Below, piece after piece: positions 19,896-30,656 of a stretch of DNA of 64,000 nucleotides. Position numbers and translations under genes: made by a program. Within the stretch, counting starts at the first letter, position 1. Each line of letters begins with the position of its first letter. Source of the stretch: Closterium sp. NIES-65 (Eukaryota > Streptophyta > Zygnematophyceae > Desmidiales > Closteriaceae). Location: assembly GCA_948144175.1 (NCBI GenBank), contig CANXME010002014.1:551188-615187 (forward strand), written 5' to 3'. A model generated the notes under the pieces. It made no database searches. It was not told where the DNA came from and was given only the letters and a program-made list of their open reading frames with translations.

Positions 19896-22737
19896 CTGAG
19901 GGGGGTGACGTTGCTGCTGACAACGTGGCGCCCCCCCGCCGCTCCCCACGCTTGAAGACCCCTCCTGGTTTTCCACCTCGACCATCTTCGCCACCTCTGC
20001 AGCCGGTTGCTGTCGACTCTGGTGCTGCTGGGGGTGTGGAGCCTGAGGGTGCGGAGCCTGGGGGTGCTGAGCCTGAGGGTGCGGAGTTTGGGGGTGCTGA
20101 GCCTGAGCGTGCAGAGCCTGGGGGTGCTAAGCATGAGGGTGCGGAGCCTGGGGGTGCTGAGTTTGGGGGTGCCGAGCCGGAGGGTACTGAGTCTGGAGGT
20201 GCTGATCCTAGGGGTATTGCGTCTGCTAGAGGTCCTACAGGTACCTCGCCACAGCAGTCTCGCCGTCGGGAGCCTCTCTCACCACAGCAGCTGCGCGAGT
20301 GGTTTGCTCAGCGCACCCGCCTTTGGAGTGGCGGTACTGGAGCTGCAGCCCCTGCTGCTGGAGGCACTGACGTTGGAGGCGCTGGAGCTGGAGGCGCTAG
20401 AGCTGCTAGTACTGGAGGTGTTGGAGGTACTGCTGGTGTTGGAGGCGCTAGAGCTGGAGGTACCGGAGGTGCTGGACCTGCTGGTCCTAGAGATGCTCGT
20501 ACTGGAGGTACTGGAGCTGCCAGAGCTAGTGGTGCCGGAGCTGGAGGCGCTGGGGTTGCTAGTCCTGGAGGTGCTCGAGGTACTACTGGTGATGGAGGCA
20601 CTGGAGATGGAGGTACCGGAGGTGCTGGAGCTGCTGGTTTTGGAGGTGCTCGTACTGGAGGTACTAGAGTTGCCGGAGCTGATGGTATTGCTGATGCTAG
20701 AGGTGTTGAATGTGCTGGAGCTGGAGGCACTGGAGCTGGAGGTTCTGGAGCTATTGGAGGCGCTGAAGCTGCTGGTACTCGTACTGGAGGTGCTGGTGCT
20801 GGAGGATCTAAAGTTGGTGGTACTGCACAGCTCCGACCGTTCTTCGCTCCGCCGTCAACGTCGCCTCTGCCACCGCCTGACTCCGTGCTTCGCCAGGTTC
20901 TTCGCTTCTCGTCTTCTACCGGCCTTAATCCTCCCTTCCTGTGTCCACCGCCTGACCAGTTGCAGCCACGGATACAGCCAGCCTCCCCACTGCCTGCTCC
21001 TTCTCCTTACACTGAGCACACAGACTCGCTTACGGAGCGTCGTGAGCCTGCGTCTCGTCCTGCCTCCCCTGTTCGCGCTGTTCGCACTGATCGGCGTATT
21101 CCTCGTCCACGTCCTCCTCCTGTCCCTGGCACTCACACTATGGCACTTCGTCCTTCCTCTGTTCCACAGTGTGTCCCCTTGTCGTCTCCTCCTGCGTCCT
21201 CTCTTCCGCACGTTCCGAACCCTGAGTCTGACTTGGTTCATGCTGCCAGCCCAACTGTCGCGCGTCTCCCAGCCATTGTTGTCACTGACCCTTTGTTTGA
21301 GTCCACTGCTGCGTCTGCCTTTGTTGCTGAGCTTGATGACTTTGCTGCTACTTGTCGCCTCGACTACGCGGCTAGTCTTGTTGCTGTGTCTGAGTCTTTC
21401 TGTCCTCCATCCGTCGAGGGTGGGTGTGCTCGTAGCACGGACGTCCTTGAGGATAGGCACGAGGACCTTGAGTGTCTTGCAGCCGCTGCGGCTCATCTCG
21501 TGTCCATGCTTATTGCCCCTGAGGGAGACTCGGATGCTCCAGACATCCCGACCCAGCGCTGAGGCGATCGCGGGTGAGAACTCCTCTCAGTGGCAGACAG
21601 CCATGGATGCAAAGATGGCATCCTGGAAGTCCACAGGCAGTTACGTTGACGAGGTTCCCCCTCCTAGTGCGAACATCGTCGATGGCATGTGGATTTTCAG
21701 GGTGAAGTGGCCGTCAGGTTCTTCGCCTGTCTTCAAGGCTCGTTACGTTGCTCGTGGTTTCAGTCAGCGAGAGGGAGTAGACTTCTTCCAGACCTTCTCC
21801 CCCACCCCAAGGATGACCACTCTTCGGTTACTGGTACACGTTGCCGCTCAGCGTGACTACGAGCTTCACTCTCTTGACTTCAGCACAGCCTTCTTACAGG
21901 GCAGCCTGCACGAGGAGATCTGGCTACGCCGCCTGCCTGGCTTCACTCGGTCGTTCCCTCCTGGTACCCAGTGGAGCCTCTGGCGGCCAGTCTATGGTCT
22001 CCGCCAGGCGCCCCGTGAGTGGCACGACACACCGAGGACGACCCTTGCGGCTAATGGTCACTCGCCCTCCGCTCCACCTTCGAACGAGTCCTTAGAGCCG
22101 AGTGGCCTGTATCTAGAGCTTGTGGGCTGCCTCATGTACCTGATGACCTGCATTCGACTTGACCTTGCCTACCCTCTTAGCATCCTAGCACGCTACGTTC
22201 CGCCCGGGAGACACTGTCGAGAGCACTAGGAGGCTGCTTAGAGGGTGTTGCAAAACTTGTGCAGTACATCGGGCACGGGGCTCGTGCTTGGAGGACGAAG
22301 TCAAGTTGTCCTTACTTTACACTCTGACGCGCCCTAGGTTGACGACCTGGCTATGGAGTGGGAGACTCGTTCAGCATTGGCTCCGGCTCTGTTTCTTGGA
22401 GGTCTTTCCGCTCTTCTTCAGTTCTCAGCTCCAGTTGCGAGGCTGAGATCTACGCAGGAGCCATGGCTGCTTAGGAGTTACGATGACTCACCTACCTACT
22501 GAACGACTTGGGAGAGCGGCCTTGTTCTCTCCTCCAGTTCTGTACGTAGACAACAAGGCTGCTATTGCCTTGTGTCGGGAGCACAGACTGGAGCACAAAA
22601 TGAAGCACATCGCTCTGCGTTTCTTCCTTGCTCGAGAATTGCAGCATCGTGGTCAGCTTCGTCTTGCTTACGTGGCTACTCGGGCCAAAACTACTGATAT
22701 ATTTGCGGAGAGTCACTCTACAACGGTAGTGAGCTAG
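19896..22737 (+). pseudogene. Element B polyprotein, linker to RNase H remnants
   Basis: The frame resumes after element I with a basic and Pro-rich segment, then GGAEPEGAE-type and GAGGTGG-type linker repeats. RT starts after a frame change near 21560 and contains VARGFSQREGVDFFQ and LDFSTAFLQ. Near 22050 the RT is deleted from the TTLAA position to a point beyond YVDD, so the catalytic aspartates are gone. RNase H continues with further stops and indels (YVDNKAAIAL near 22545) and is cut near 22706 by the unclassified insert. Confidence 0.85.
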
Positions 22738-23844
22738 ACTACGGGGTTGACACGAACTACTAGAGGTGATCGTAGCTTTGCTTAGTTCCTCAGTGCTTGC
22801 GCATTCACGGGAGTAATCGGCAAGAGTTTCCACAAGGCAAAATTGAAAATTACAGAATGATTAAACAAGCAGTGACAACAATGACTACATAAGGCACCTA
22901 GCAACCCTGCTGCTAGCCTGGTCGACCGCTAGCACAGCTCGGTCGACCGCCTGCCAGGGTTGCGTAGAGGAGCCGCGCCAGCACTGCAGAAAGGCGACCT
23001 GCCAACAGAGCAGGTCGACGGCATGCCAACGCTGCATCGGAGCGGCTGTCCAGCGTTGCCCCGTAGACCACAGCAGTGCGCACGCTCGCAGGTGCGCGCA
23101 TACGATTGGCCCGACTTGCCTCGTTGGGCATCCGTCGGCTGTTGTCTGCGCCTGACGAGCCACATCGACTCCGAGATACCCGCCCGCAGTCGCCTGCGCC
23201 ATCGCAACCTCGACGACGTTCGCGTGCCTCTGCAGAACTTGTCGAGCAAGTTACCCGGTCGACCCGGTCGACCACCAGATGCTTCCGGTCGACCACCACT
23301 GCTTCTGGTCGACCACCAGGTCCTTCTGGTCGACCACCAAGTTCCTCTGGTCGACCACAACTCCCGTCAAGCTGTCCCCTGGTCGACGGACCCATTCCGA
23401 CTGCTCCGTCGACCTCCCGGTCGAACTGCAGGTCGACGGGATGCTCCGGAGACCTCCCGGTCGAGCAGCAGGTCGACGGGATGCTCCGGAGAACTCCCGG
23501 TCGAGCAGCAGGTCGACAGGATGCTCCGGAGACCTCCCGGTCGAACGGCAGGTCGAAGGGATGCTCTGGAGACCTCCCGGTCGAACGGCAGGTCGACGGG
23601 ATGCTCCGAAGACCTCCCAGTCGAGCTACAGGTCCTGGTCGACGTCCCACCCGTCGCCCAGACCAGACAGTTGCAGCTGTCGAGCTCCCTGGTCGACAGC
23701 AACACCACAGCGGTTCCGTGCAGCTCGACGAAGCCTGTCGAGCATCTCTCCCACTGTGAACGGTCGGCTGCTACTCCTGTACATCCGACCATGTCGTCGG
23801 CGTTGCCCAATCGAGGGCGGGGCCAACACTCCATTCCTGTTAAC
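22706..23844. other. Unclassified insert with GTCGAC repeats
   Basis: About 1.1 kb separates RNase H codons ending near TTDIF from FTKAIPPCDHQ, which follow each other directly in related elements, so this is inserted DNA. It contains irregular 20-21-base units (GGTCGACCACC...) near 23260-23360 and a 40-base array at 23411-23650. A 304-codon plus-strand frame spans it (22960-23874), but its peptide is repeat-driven and matches no family I recognise. No clear terminal repeats were found, so the type of element is unknown. Confidence 0.6.
23411..23650. repeat. 40-bp tandem repeat, about six copies
   Basis: Units begin GACCTCCCGGTCGA and end GATGCTCCGGA, with a few substitutions each. The 40-base period is not a multiple of three, so all three frames are cycled through, which argues against a selected protein. 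Confidence 0.8.
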
Positions 23845-24162
23845 AATATTCACCAAGGCAATTCCACCTTGTGATCATCAGCGTTTGTGTACTGCTTTAG
23901 GCCTTGTGCCTGCTTCGTCTCACTTGCTCACTTCGCGACTTTACTTGTACTGTGATCTATACATATATACCTGCATGCTTACTATTGCTAGGTATTGATC
24001 ACTGTATTGTTTGTTCTCTTTTATATAACTTTCCATGTGAACTTATGGCCATTTGCTTGTGCTCGGAATTTGTGGTGACTTCGTGATCGACCCTGAGCTT
24101 GCTTTGGTTTTCTTGACTAGTCTCGTGACCCCTTGTTCTCCCCCACTTTGCCTATGGGGGTG
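23845..24162 (+). pseudogene. Element B C-terminal end and conserved tail
   Basis: This continues the B polyprotein with FTKAIPPCDHQ and ends near 23937. The group-specific tail follows, with GTGATCGACCCTGAGC and the CCCCCACTTTGCCTATGGGGG hairpin directly before the LTR. Confidence 0.8.
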
Positions 24163-24293
24163 TGTCAAACTGTTATAATGTTTTTATTGTGTAGGCTGTA
24201 GCGGGGTAGGCAGCAAGGGGTACAACCCAATTAGGGTTAGTACTTGTACCAACTTTCTTTTCAATGCAATCATTCTCGTTCAGTTTCTTGACA
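24163..24293 (+). repeat. 3' LTR of element B
   Basis: 131 bp from TGTCAAACTGTTATAATG to TTCTTGACA, with the shared core (AGCGGGGTAG...GGGGTACAACCC). No matching 5' LTR is visible at the other end of B. Confidence 0.8.
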
Positions 24294-24637
24294 GGGTTGA
24301 TCGCAGAAAGATATTGCCGCGGAAGAAGTTGACATCAGATTAGAGTGAATGTAAATTGACTGATCTTATGAATGAACTTGCAGAGTGCGCAGAATATGGA
24401 ATAACGAGAATGAGGATTACTGAATGACGATACACACAAAGTGACGAGACCTAAATAGGGGAAAAGCTAGCTAGGCGGGGAGGTTGGGCGAGGATGGCTC
24501 GGTAATGGTTGCGATTGGTGCGGAGGCGACTCGGGAGTGGTTTGGTGCGACAAAATAGGCCGAACAGCTTCGTCGCGTGACCCTCGGGATCTACTCGATA
24601 AAGTGAGAGTACAGTAAGGAAACGTAATTCCTTACAC
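24294..24637. repeat. Probable LTR remnant of another family
   Basis: The left part (GGGTTGATCGC...) matches 10031-10138. The right end is AATTCCTTACA, preceded by a nearby GGAAAC, giving TGTAAGGAA-type inverted termini on the minus strand, and the adjacent CTCTCCCACC is purine-rich on that strand. A similar TTCCTTACA-CTACCCACC end occurs near 60020-60045. It may be the far LTR of gypsy element G, but no second full copy is present to prove this. Confidence 0.4.
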
Positions 24638-24908
24638 TCTCCCACCTTCCAAACACGACCGCCTCATAACCAGATGAGTCCCTCAACAACAAAGCTGCCG
24701 TTGATCTCCATGGTAGCTGAATCTGACGGCTGAAATGCCTTGGCGAATTTGAACTGAAATGGTTGGAATGTGGACCATAGATCAAATTCAAATTTGATCT
24801 GACAATCGCAGATGATCCACACCAATTTGAATTGAAGCTGGAAACAGGACCGTTGATAAACTCGAAGTTCGATCTGACGGTCAACGTTGATGCGATTCTG
24901 GAGGGAAC
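24638..24908. other. Non-coding stretch left of element K
   Basis: AT-richer than its surroundings, with short imperfect repeats of AATTTGA/TCTGACGGTC type. No gene recognised. It is contiguous with 26596 onward if K and one copy of its GGAAC duplication are removed. Confidence 0.4.
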
Positions 24909-25092
24909 TGTGAAAATAGGTAGGTAGTGATAGTAGCCATAGCTAGGACGAACCTAGCTAGGCAAGGAAGAAGTTAGGCAAAAGAGGGGGTTGTACTAGC
25001 AAGAAATGAGATACAAATATGAAACCCTAAGGGGTTATACTCGCTATAGAGCACCCCACTACAGGCTAGATAACAAATATAACATTCTGACA
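24909..25092 (-). repeat. 3' LTR of element K
   Basis: In sense orientation it runs TGTCAGAATGTTATATTTG...TTTTCACA and contains an exact telo-box (AAACCCTAA on the plus strand). Confidence 0.9.
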
Positions 25093-25778
25093 CACCCCCA
25101 TAGCCAAAGTGGGGTGTAATCAGCAGAGCAAGCAAAACAGAACAAGCTCAGGGTGGATCACAATGTCACCACACAGTCTGAGCACAAGTTCAAGCAGCAG
25201 TAGTATAAAGTTTACAGTTATAAGCAAAGCTAGAGGTAGTCACAACGGGCAAGTAAGGAGGAGGAGAGAGACTGAGAGGAGAGGAGATAGGAGGCGACGG
25301 ATGAAGCTGCAGACACACGGGCAACAGGAGGCAGACTGGCACAGCGGCTACCGGACGAAGTCCCCGGAATACAGGAGTAACTGGCCCCGCGGCTTAAGTA
25401 GCGGCAGACGAGCAATGGACCCACGGGCGGCTGGCACAGCTAGCTACGACTGAGCTACCGGACGAAGCCCCCGGACTACAGGTGCTGCTAGCGACACAGC
25501 GGCAACCTCCATTCAGCTTCCCCAACCTGTCCTACTCCCCCTGGCACACACCCACTGCTACATCGCTAGCTCCACTCCCCCTTCACCCCCCCTTAAACCC
25601 GAAACCCCAGTCTCCCACTCATCCACCCCCCTCAGCAACAGCTGCAGCAGTGGGAGACGAAGGAGGAGGAGGAGCAAAGGGAGGAATGCAGAAGAGCCAC
25701 CCCCATACTCGCCACCCCCTACTTGCCACTCCCCAAACCCTAACACAGGCAGGGCGGGATGGCGGGTAGGGAGGTTAC

Positions 25779-25781
25779 GGG

Positions 25782-25816
<35 letters not shown>
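25779..25816. repeat. Poly-G run in element K
   Basis: A run of more than 30 almost uninterrupted G. Length is likely to vary and to be error-prone in sequencing. Confidence 0.8.
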
Positions 25817-25817
<1 letters not shown>

Positions 25818-26411
25818 ACCGACGTGCGGCCTCCCAGGGCGCCAAGACAGGCAGCAGAAGGGGCGGCGCTCGCCCCCCTCCCTCAGGGCCCCGGAGGGAG
25901 CCGCGACGGGCGACGGGAAAAGGGGCCGCAGGCGGACGATGGGGCCGGGGCGGAGGTAGGGCGTCGGGGCCGGGGCCAGGGCCGCAGGTAGGGTCGCCCG
26001 AGCCACGCGCAGGCGGCCCTAGCCACGCGCGGGCCTGGCGCCGCCCGTACGGGTCGCGCCTAGGCCTGGCGCGGCCCGTACGGGCCGCTGACGGGTCTGG
26101 CGCGGCCCGTACGTGCCGCGCGCAGGCTTTACGGGCCGCGCGAAGGCCACGACGGGCGACGGGGGGCGACGCGAAGGTCCCCGTCGCCCGTCGCAGCGCC
26201 TCCCGGGAGCTGCGCGCGGCGTGACGGGGCAGTAACCCGCCGCGCGCCTCGGGGCGCACGGCGGGAAGAGAACCGCCGCGCGCCTCGGGGCGCACGGCGG
26301 GCAGAAAACCGCCGCGCGCCTCGGGGCGCACGGCGGTAAGGGAAAGAAGCAGTTGCAGCGGAAGGATTGTGGTGAGGCCCACATGCCTGGAGCTTACTGC
26401 TCTGATCACCA

Positions 26412-26595
26412 TGTGAAAATAGGTAGGTAATGATAGTAGCCATAGCTAGGACTAACCTAGCTAGGCAAGGAAGAAGTTAGGCAAAAGAGGGGGTTGTACT
26501 AGCAAGCAATGAGATACAAATATGAAACCCTAAGGGGTTATACTCGCTATAGAGTACCCCACTGCAGGCTAGATAACAAATATAACATTCTGACA
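26412..26595 (-). repeat. 5' LTR of element K
   Basis: It pairs with 24909-25092. On the minus strand it is followed by the primer site TGGTGATCAGAGC. Confidence 0.9.
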
Positions 26596-27632
26596 GGAAC
26601 AGTCCAACGCAAAATTTAATCGCGATTAATCTGGAGCTGTTTAAGTTGAAGAAACAATTGCAGTCATCCATCATGGTGCTGTATTCTGACAAAACCAGAA
26701 TAGTAACGAAAAAAATGTGCAAGGGAAGAACAGTGCAGTGCACTTCTCCCCCCCTTCAAGAAGGCTGTCTATAAAAATGTTTCACAGCTGCACCGAGATG
26801 AACAACCGATGAAACCAGGTGTTAAGTCCCATGTAAGCAAGCGTTAGGCGTAGAATTCACGCGGAATGTCGTCGGTGTGGAAATCGATGACGAAACCATG
26901 TATTACGCGCAAAAAAAAAAAATCAAGGTGAATTCGAAGTCGTAGACCAGAAACCGCGGCGGAAAATCCATGTTACTCGAACTGAACATTTTTGTCTTCA
27001 CATCACCACAATTAGGCGACATCTTCAGCAGTTGCATCTGGTAAGCATTTGACTTGGAGAATGTAGAGTCTTTTGTCGTGGCGAATTGTCGTGAGTCAAA
27101 TACGAGAGACGGCGATAGTCGTTTCCACAGTTTCCTAATCGAATGTCACACAATAAAACATTGTTGAATGTCGATCCAGTATCAGATAATGTCAGCACCT
27201 CTGGCGATTTTGTCCAGAATCGCCGAGCATTTTGTCACAATCCGCCAATGACTCCTAGGCAGGGATGAAAAATTATAGCTGTTTATCCCCCTCCTTCACT
27301 GTTGCTGCCGCTTTCTTCAGATCGTCGTAAGTCGTTCTTACCCCTTGAAAAGTCTTTGTTAATCTCACGGTGTTTTCCCACGTCGTTGTCGCGCGCGTTT
27401 AACAAAACGCCTAATATTCCTCCAGAATCGTCGGCGCTTTTCGCCGTCAAGCCTGTTAATCCGTCTCCTTACTTTCTGACCCATGCTGAGTTGACTCCTG
27501 GCTCTGTAGTAGTTTCCCCCCTGCCTCTCACTTGGTGTGACCTTCTTGCTGACCTTAATGCTTGTGATGCTTGGTATCCCCTTGCCCCCTCCCGTGACCT
27601 TGCGCCGCCCTCGCCTTAGTCACAGGACCCTG
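26596..27632. other. Non-coding stretch downstream of gypsy integrase
   Basis: This region lies 3' of element G on the minus strand. Two purine-rich stretches on that strand could be polypurine tracts: near 27283-27297 (GGAGGGGGATAAAC) and near 26748-26765 (GAAGGGGGGGAGAAG, followed by TGCACTG). A TATA-like TCTATAAAAAT lies near 26768. A 3' LTR may be here or at 24294-24637, but no partner copy is in the window. No gene recognised. Confidence 0.4.
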
Positions 27633-28724
27633 CTACCTTCCCGCTCCGACTCCCGTGCGTGCCACGTTGGTAATGTGATCCACTGCTCTTACCCCAGCCT
27701 CACTTTCCAGCACTAGCACCCCTGACTCTCGCACTTCCTTCACAGTCCAGCGTTGCTGTGACAGTCCCACATCAAGTCCATCCTTCTTAGGACGCCATAT
27801 GTACACCTCATGTCCCCGCTGTAGTGCCTGTGGCGCTCCGCTCGCCCTCTGCTCTTGTCGCTGCTTGTAGCGGTGTATGTCCCGTAGATGAGCCATGTGC
27901 AGACTCTCCAGGGCCGCTGGCAACAAGCGCCGCAAATACTCTCCCCTAACTGCCGCCAGTGTTGCCCACTTCTCCGCAGTGCCCACCGTAACCACATCTG
28001 TCAAAACTCGCAGGGCTCCCACCGGCAGAACTGCCTCTCGGCCAAAGAGAAGATGGTAGGGTGAGAGGTCCCTGAGTGCCGCCTGCTTGCTAAACCTGTA
28101 CCCCGCCATTATCCAGTGGAGTTGCCGGTCCCAGTCCCTCTTCCTTGTCTCTCCGTATGCATGCAGCCCGCGCTTCAGGGTCTGAATGAGCCGCTCCGTC
28201 AGGACATCGCTCTGCGGATAATACCTAGACGTCGTACGATGAGGAATTAGGCATGAGGCCGGTAGCTCCTCAAATCCCCCTTGGGACTCGATGCCCTGAT
28301 CTGTCAGCACTTCCCCACATGCTCCAAAGCGTGTTAGCACTTGTTCTTCAAAGGCCTCTGCCACTGCCTCAGATGCCTTGTGGCTTACTGCTTGCACCTC
28401 CACCCACTTGCTCACGTGCTCAATCATGACCACCACATACCGCAGCCCTCGCTTGGTTAAGGGTAGCTCTCCCGCCAAGTCCAGTGACCACCAATAGCCC
28501 AGCCCCACGACCGGCAGAGGCTGCAGCTCAGCCTTGCTCCTCTCAAATGCTGCTCGGTTCCTGATGCATGCCGGGCACCTGGCAACCCAGTCCTTGATCT
28601 CCCGACGCATCCCTGCCCACCACCATCCTGTCTGCATAAGTTGTTGTGTCCGTAGTGGGCTAAAGTGCCCCAGCTTGTTGTGCACTTCCTGTATCACTCC
28701 TTCTCTCTCCTTTGGTTCAGGCAC
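27633..28724 (-). pseudogene. Gypsy G integrase
   Basis: A 363-codon open segment at the C-terminus of the G polyprotein. The zinc-binding part has HNKLGH and CPAC (HHCC). The core has Asp in WSLDLAGEL, Asp in LTDQGIES and Glu in TERLIQTLKRG. The end, VDHITNVART, resembles the usual C-terminal region. A TAG near 28755 separates it from the upstream segment in the same frame. It would insert the reverse-transcribed DNA. Confidence 0.88.
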
Positions 28725-28859
28725 CCTCTTCCATCCATCCTGCGTCCTGATCTACCCCCTGCTTCGGGCCCTCACTGAGACCACCGCTCCTTCTGCAGTC
28801 TCTCCCCTTAGCCAAGCCAGCGTTTCCTGATCTTCCCATACATCCGTGGCTCCTGCCTG

Positions 28860-29348
28860 CTACTCCCTGTGCAGCGGTGTGACGGGATCTGTCACGAATG
28901 CTACCAGTGCCATCTCTGGCGCTACTGCCGGCGGATTCCTGGAGAGGCCGTCCACGTGCTGCATAGTTTTCCTCGGGCGATGACGAATGGTGAACTGGTA
29001 CTCTTGCAGCTTCATCGCCCACCTGGCGTTCCTCCCTGTAAGACTTTGGTTTTGCATCAGCCACAACAGCGGCTGGTGATCAGTGACCAGCGTGAAGGGC
29101 CGGCCTTGCAGGTACACACGGAAGTGCCCCACTGCCCATACTGCGGCGAGCCCCTCGCCCTCGTATGAAGAGTAATTAGCCTCCGCCGGGTTGCATGAAC
29201 GGCTGGCAAATGCCACGACCTTCTCCTCCCCTCCCTCCTGTTGGCTAAGGATGGTCCCCATGCCTGTGCTGCTCCAATCTGTGTAGAGCACGAAGGGTAT
29301 GTCTGCCCGCGGTAGCTGAAGCACTGCACCACTCTTTACCGCTCCCAT
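28860..29348 (-). pseudogene. Gypsy G RNase H
   Basis: RNase H domain of the Ty3 type, with FVLYTDWSSTGMGTIL, SYEGEGLAAVWAV and TDHQPLLWL supplying the expected Asp, Glu and Asp. In-frame TAG codons bound it at about 29367 and 28857. It would degrade the RNA strand during reverse transcription. Confidence 0.85.
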
Positions 29349-29369
29349 CAGATCCTTGAGGGCCGCCTT

Positions 29370-30606
29370 CTACTGCTCACCCCATTGCCATTTGACATTT
29401 TCCTTCAGCAGTTTGTTCAATGGCGCCCGCCCTCCTGCTGAAGCTCTGCGATAGTAGTTTAGAAACCCCAGCAGTGCCCTGAGCGCGCTTTTGTCCTTAG
29501 GTGGAGACACCTGGTCCAGAATAGCCACCTCCGCTTGCTGAATCGCCAATTTCCCTCCCGCCACTTCGAATCCCAAGTATGTCACCGCCGTGTGCCCGAA
29601 GCGACACTTCTTCGGGTGACAGGTCAGCCCTGCTTCTCTTATCCTTCGTAGTGCCTCAGCTAGGCGTTCCACATGCTCTTCTGGAGTAGTGCTGAACACT
29701 ATCACGTCGTCAATGTAGCACAGCGCCCCTTTCATCCCTCATAGAACCGCATCCATCACCTTCTGGAACAGCAGTGATGCATTCTTGAGGCCGAAAGGCA
29801 TTCGGTTCCACTCGTACGCGCCGTCCGGTCCGTGAATAGCCGTTTTTGCCTTGTCTGCCTCTGCAATAGGGATCTGGTTAAATCCCTGCCTCATGTCCAG
29901 CATGGAAAACACCCGTGCCTCCGCCAGCTGATCGAAGAGTTCATCCACCATCGGAGTAGAGTACCTTTCAGGGACAATCACCTTGTTCAGATCCCTGTAG
30001 CCGCCACACATGCGGCGCGCCAGCACTGTTCCCATGAGGTCCATCCTGGCAACCACTACCGTTGCTGCTGCGTACTTGGACTCTGACCGACGTATGAGCC
30101 CTGCCTCCAACAGTTCCAGGCATTTTTCCTTGCATATCTCCAGATCCTGCGGGCTAATTCGACACCTCCTCTGGTACACCAGTACCGTTGTAGTTAGCTC
30201 GAGTGTCATGACCGCACAGTTGCAGCATCCCAACTCCTTCAGCGAATAGGCAAACATCTGCCAATGTGACGCCAGCGGGGCTTCCACTACTTGCCGATGT
30301 TCCCCTTGCAATCCTTCTCCCACGTCCCATATACACTGCTCCTCTTCAGATCTTTCTGCCCTGTCTGTTATCCTCTCACTTGTCCTCCCATCCTCTGGTG
30401 TCTGCGGTCCTGCCTCGCTTGCTGTCGCGTCCAGCGCCATGAAAGCTGGCCCTACGGGTGGCCAGTCTGGTGGGTCGAAGTAGTCGTAGAATCCCTCCCC
30501 CTTGTCAAAGTCGGAGTCGTGAAACTCTTCCGGGGTGTCCCCTCTGCCCATCCCTGATTCTTCTTCCATCTCTTCTTCTGCCTCCTCTTCCCATCCTTCT
30601 TCACTC
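29370..30606 (-). pseudogene. Gypsy G reverse transcriptase
   Basis: An acidic N-terminal stretch leads into RT. Motif A is FSMLDMRQGFNQI, motif B is EWNRMPFGLKNA and the catalytic motif is CYIDDVIVFS. An in-frame TGA at 29736 splits motif B from the YIDD part; related elements usually encode Arg there, so CGA to TGA is likely. The upstream limit is an in-frame TAG near 30607. Fingers and palm motifs are otherwise preserved. Confidence 0.88.
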
Positions 30607-30656
30607 TACGGTGGGTCTGCATACCTCCCTGGTATAGCTTCCCTATCGTCCCTCTA

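Larger units (their letters stand above)
10141..24293 (+). mobile_element. Decayed Ty1/copia element B (interrupted)
   Basis: B keeps a GC-rich leader, a damaged gag, small parts of protease and integrase, the repeat linker, parts of RT and RNase H, the conserved tail and a 3' LTR (24163-24293). No 5' LTR is recognisable. It is interrupted by a TRIM solo LTR (11356-11494), by element I (12669-19895) and by an unclassified insert (about 22706-23844). Continuity across I is supported by the polyprotein linker resuming at 19896 and by near-matching duplications CTAAG/CTGAG. Non-functional. Confidence 0.8.
24909..26595 (-). mobile_element. Non-autonomous LTR element K (1.69 kb)
   Basis: Two 184-bp LTRs (24909-25092 and 26412-26595) differ at about five bases and are flanked by perfect GGAAC duplications (24904-24908, 26596-26600). 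In minus-strand sense the 5' LTR is followed by TGGTGATCAGAGC (26399-26411), a tRNA-Met-type primer site. The 1.3-kb interior has no retroviral gene. It contains a GC-rich leader with GCGCCTCGGGGCGCACGGCG-type repeats and a tail with the hairpin CCCCATAGCCAAAGTGGGG. The tail is clearly homologous to that of element F, so the two form one non-autonomous family. Confidence 0.9.

Noticed and set aside
23411..23650. CRISPR-like array
   Set aside because: Units are contiguous 40-bp tandem repeats without spacers, in a eukaryotic transposon context.
22885..23874. 304-codon plus-strand gene with minus-strand partners in the GTCGAC-rich insert
   Set aside because: The repeat period (40) is not a multiple of three and several frames are open at once; the peptide is repeat-derived.
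25558..26412. 284-codon minus-strand frame in element K
   Set aside because: It is the GC-rich leader and poly-G tract of a non-autonomous element; the related element F has no equivalent protein.
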